From contig CAILKA010000597.1 in the NCBI GenBank assembly GCA_903834645.1, positions 1 to 6,111 of the forward strand: a stretch of 6,111 bases of DNA, read 5' to 3'. The notes under the pieces are model-generated. The model worked only from the letters and a program-made list of their open reading frames with translations. It had not been told where the DNA came from and searched no databases. Below, in pieces: positions 5,509 through 6,111 of the stretch. This DNA is from an uncultured beta proteobacterium (lineage in GTDB: Bacteria; Pseudomonadota; Gammaproteobacteria; Burkholderiales; Burkholderiaceae_C). Both the position numbers and the translations under genes were made by a program. Position 1 is the first letter of the stretch; each line of letters begins with the position of its first letter.

Positions 5509-6111
5509 ATGAGCGCCGCACACCCCGACCCCATCGCCCCCTTGCGCGAGTTCGTCGTCACGATGACGCGCCTGGTCTCGCGCACCGACGACGAGCGCGT
5601 GCTGCTGGCCGAGGGCCGCCAGGCCCTGGCCCGGCTGATTGCCGACGACAGCTGGCTGCCCGAGGCCTGCGCGCAGCCGCGCAGCGACCGCTACGCGCAG
5701 TACCTGCTGCACTGCGACGCGCTGGAGCGCTTCAGCGTCGTGAGCTTCGTCTGGGGCCCGGGGCAGGGCACGCCCGTGCACGACCACACGGTGTGGGGCC
5801 TGGTGGGCGTGCTGCGCGGAGCCGAGCGCTGCGAGGAGTACACCGCCCCCGAGCCCTCCCCGCTGGCCACCGGCCGCGTCCACCTGATGCGAGCCGGCGA
5901 CATCGAGGCCGTCTCCCCCACCGTGGGCGACTGGCACCGCGTGGGCAGCGCGCGCGAGGACGGCACCACCGTCAGCATCCACGTCTACGGCGCCAACATC
6001 GGCGCGGTGCGGCGCCACCGCCTCGACGAGGCCGGCGCCATCGTCGACTTCGTCTCCGGCTACGACGCGCCGCTGCTGCCCAACCTCTGGGACCGCTCGG
6101 CCGCCGTGCGC
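5509..6111 (+). CDS. Thiol dioxygenase of the cysteine dioxygenase family, probably 3-mercaptopropionate dioxygenase (3' end outside the window)
   Basis: This non-haem iron cupin enzyme adds O2 to a thiol to give a sulfinate. The 201 visible residues are nearly the full length of bacterial 3-mercaptopropionate dioxygenases (about 200 aa). The iron ligands are His91 and His93 (PVHDHTVWG) and His143 (DWHRV). The Ser-His-Tyr triad is Ser156, His158 and Tyr160 in SIHVYGANIGAVRR, followed by Arg169, which by position corresponds to the Arg that binds the substrate carboxylate in the Azotobacter enzyme. Gly97 stands where cysteine dioxygenases carry the Cys of the Cys-Tyr crosslink. The blocks FSVVSFVWGPGQGTPVHDH and LPNLWD closely resemble the Pseudomonas aeruginosa enzyme (PA2602) as I remember it. 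These features favour 3-mercaptopropionate over cysteine, though activity on both is known in this group. It is coupled to the CoA-transferase gene by ATGA. No stop appears before the window ends. Confidence 0.92.
   Translation, partial: MSAAHPDPIAPLREFVVTMTRLVSRTDDERVLLAEGRQALARLIADDSWLPEACAQPRSDRYAQYLLHCDALERFSVVSFVWGPGQGTPVHDHTVWGLVGVLRGAERCEEYTAPEPSPLATGRVHLMRAGDIEAVSPTVGDWHRVGSAREDGTTVSIHVYGANIGAVRRHRLDEAGAIVDFVSGYDAPLLPNLWDRSAAVR

Larger units (their letters stand above)
4309..5512 (+). pseudogene. Family III (CaiB/BaiF) CoA-transferase, interrupted by an apparent one-base frameshift
   Basis: Enzymes of this family move CoA between carboxylic acids through an aspartyl-CoA thioester. 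The frame from ATG 4309 gives about 299 typical residues: LAGVRVVEF (14-22), GPFCGMLLADFGAEVLKVEPP (28-48, in parts), NRGKRSIALDLK (71-82), ENSRPGAMKRLGLGWD (102-117), YCSISAYGQDGP (128-139) and GVPLADFASG with presumed nucleophile Asp176. After RLAP (codons to 5205) the family match moves to the +1 frame: HFAREPVAHW, GVPCAPINSYGAALADPQ, ending at TGA 5510-5512. Removing one C from the CCCCC run 5201-5205 joins both parts into about 400 residues, the usual family length. The repaired end overlaps the dioxygenase start by ATGA, which argues that the intact form is the natural or very recent state. It may be a sequencing error, a real mutation, or less likely recoding. A weak AGG lies before ATG 4309; Met3 (4315) is an alternative start. 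The neighbour suggests a sulfur-containing acid as substrate. Confidence 0.87.

Noticed and set aside
5284..6018. Minus-strand open frame (244 codons) opposite the dioxygenase
   Set aside because: It is antisense to a protein with intact iron ligands and catalytic triad, and has no family features of its own.
1..6111. Mobile element, phage or genomic-island signals
   Set aside because: No transposase, integrase, terminal inverted repeats, tRNA target or composition change is visible anywhere in the window.

Overview
This is a GC-rich chromosomal segment (roughly 70% GC by eye) with tightly packed genes and short intergenic gaps. The protein sequences look like a betaproteobacterium of the order Burkholderiales (Comamonadaceae or Sphaerotilaceae type). 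That placement rests on remembered family resemblance and base composition, not on a search. I see no rRNA, tRNA, CRISPR array, insertion sequence, phage gene or integrase; the segment reads as ordinary housekeeping and catabolic DNA.

Layout. (a) Bases 1-1941, plus strand: two tandem glycoside hydrolase family 13 (alpha-amylase superfamily) genes. The first is represented only by its C-terminal part. The second is complete (498 aa) with all GH13 catalytic residues. They overlap by the four bases ATGA, and their C-terminal ends are visibly homologous. (b) Bases 1942-2025: a short convergent gap holding a GC hairpin and an imperfect 8-bp tandem repeat that runs into the end of the next gene. 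(c) Bases 2026-4260, minus strand: a PaiB-like FMN-binding split-barrel protein (transcribed first) and then gshA, an E. coli-type glutamate-cysteine ligase. A strong 10-bp inverted repeat lies in the 78-bp gap between them. (d) Bases 4261-4308: a 48-bp divergent intergenic gap. (e) Bases 4309-6111, plus strand: a family III (CaiB/BaiF) CoA-transferase followed, with another ATGA overlap, by a thiol dioxygenase. The dioxygenase best fits 3-mercaptopropionate dioxygenase and reaches the window edge almost complete.

How the genes work together. The GH13 pair probably degrades or remodels alpha-glucans or oligosaccharides. GshA makes gamma-glutamylcysteine for glutathione. The CoA-transferase/dioxygenase pair suggests 3-mercaptopropionate being oxidised to 3-sulfinopropionate and then activated as a CoA thioester; this is inferred from gene pairing and known chemistry in related bacteria.

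The most notable anomaly is a one-base frameshift in the CoA-transferase gene at a CCCCC run (5201-5205). As written, the original frame never meets a stop: it runs out of the transferase, through about 100 codons of non-family sequence, and straight into the dioxygenase in the same frame. Nothing here looks like a wholly new system. The points worth checking are the frameshift, the thiol-acid operon, the octamer repeat and the hairpin upstream of gshA.
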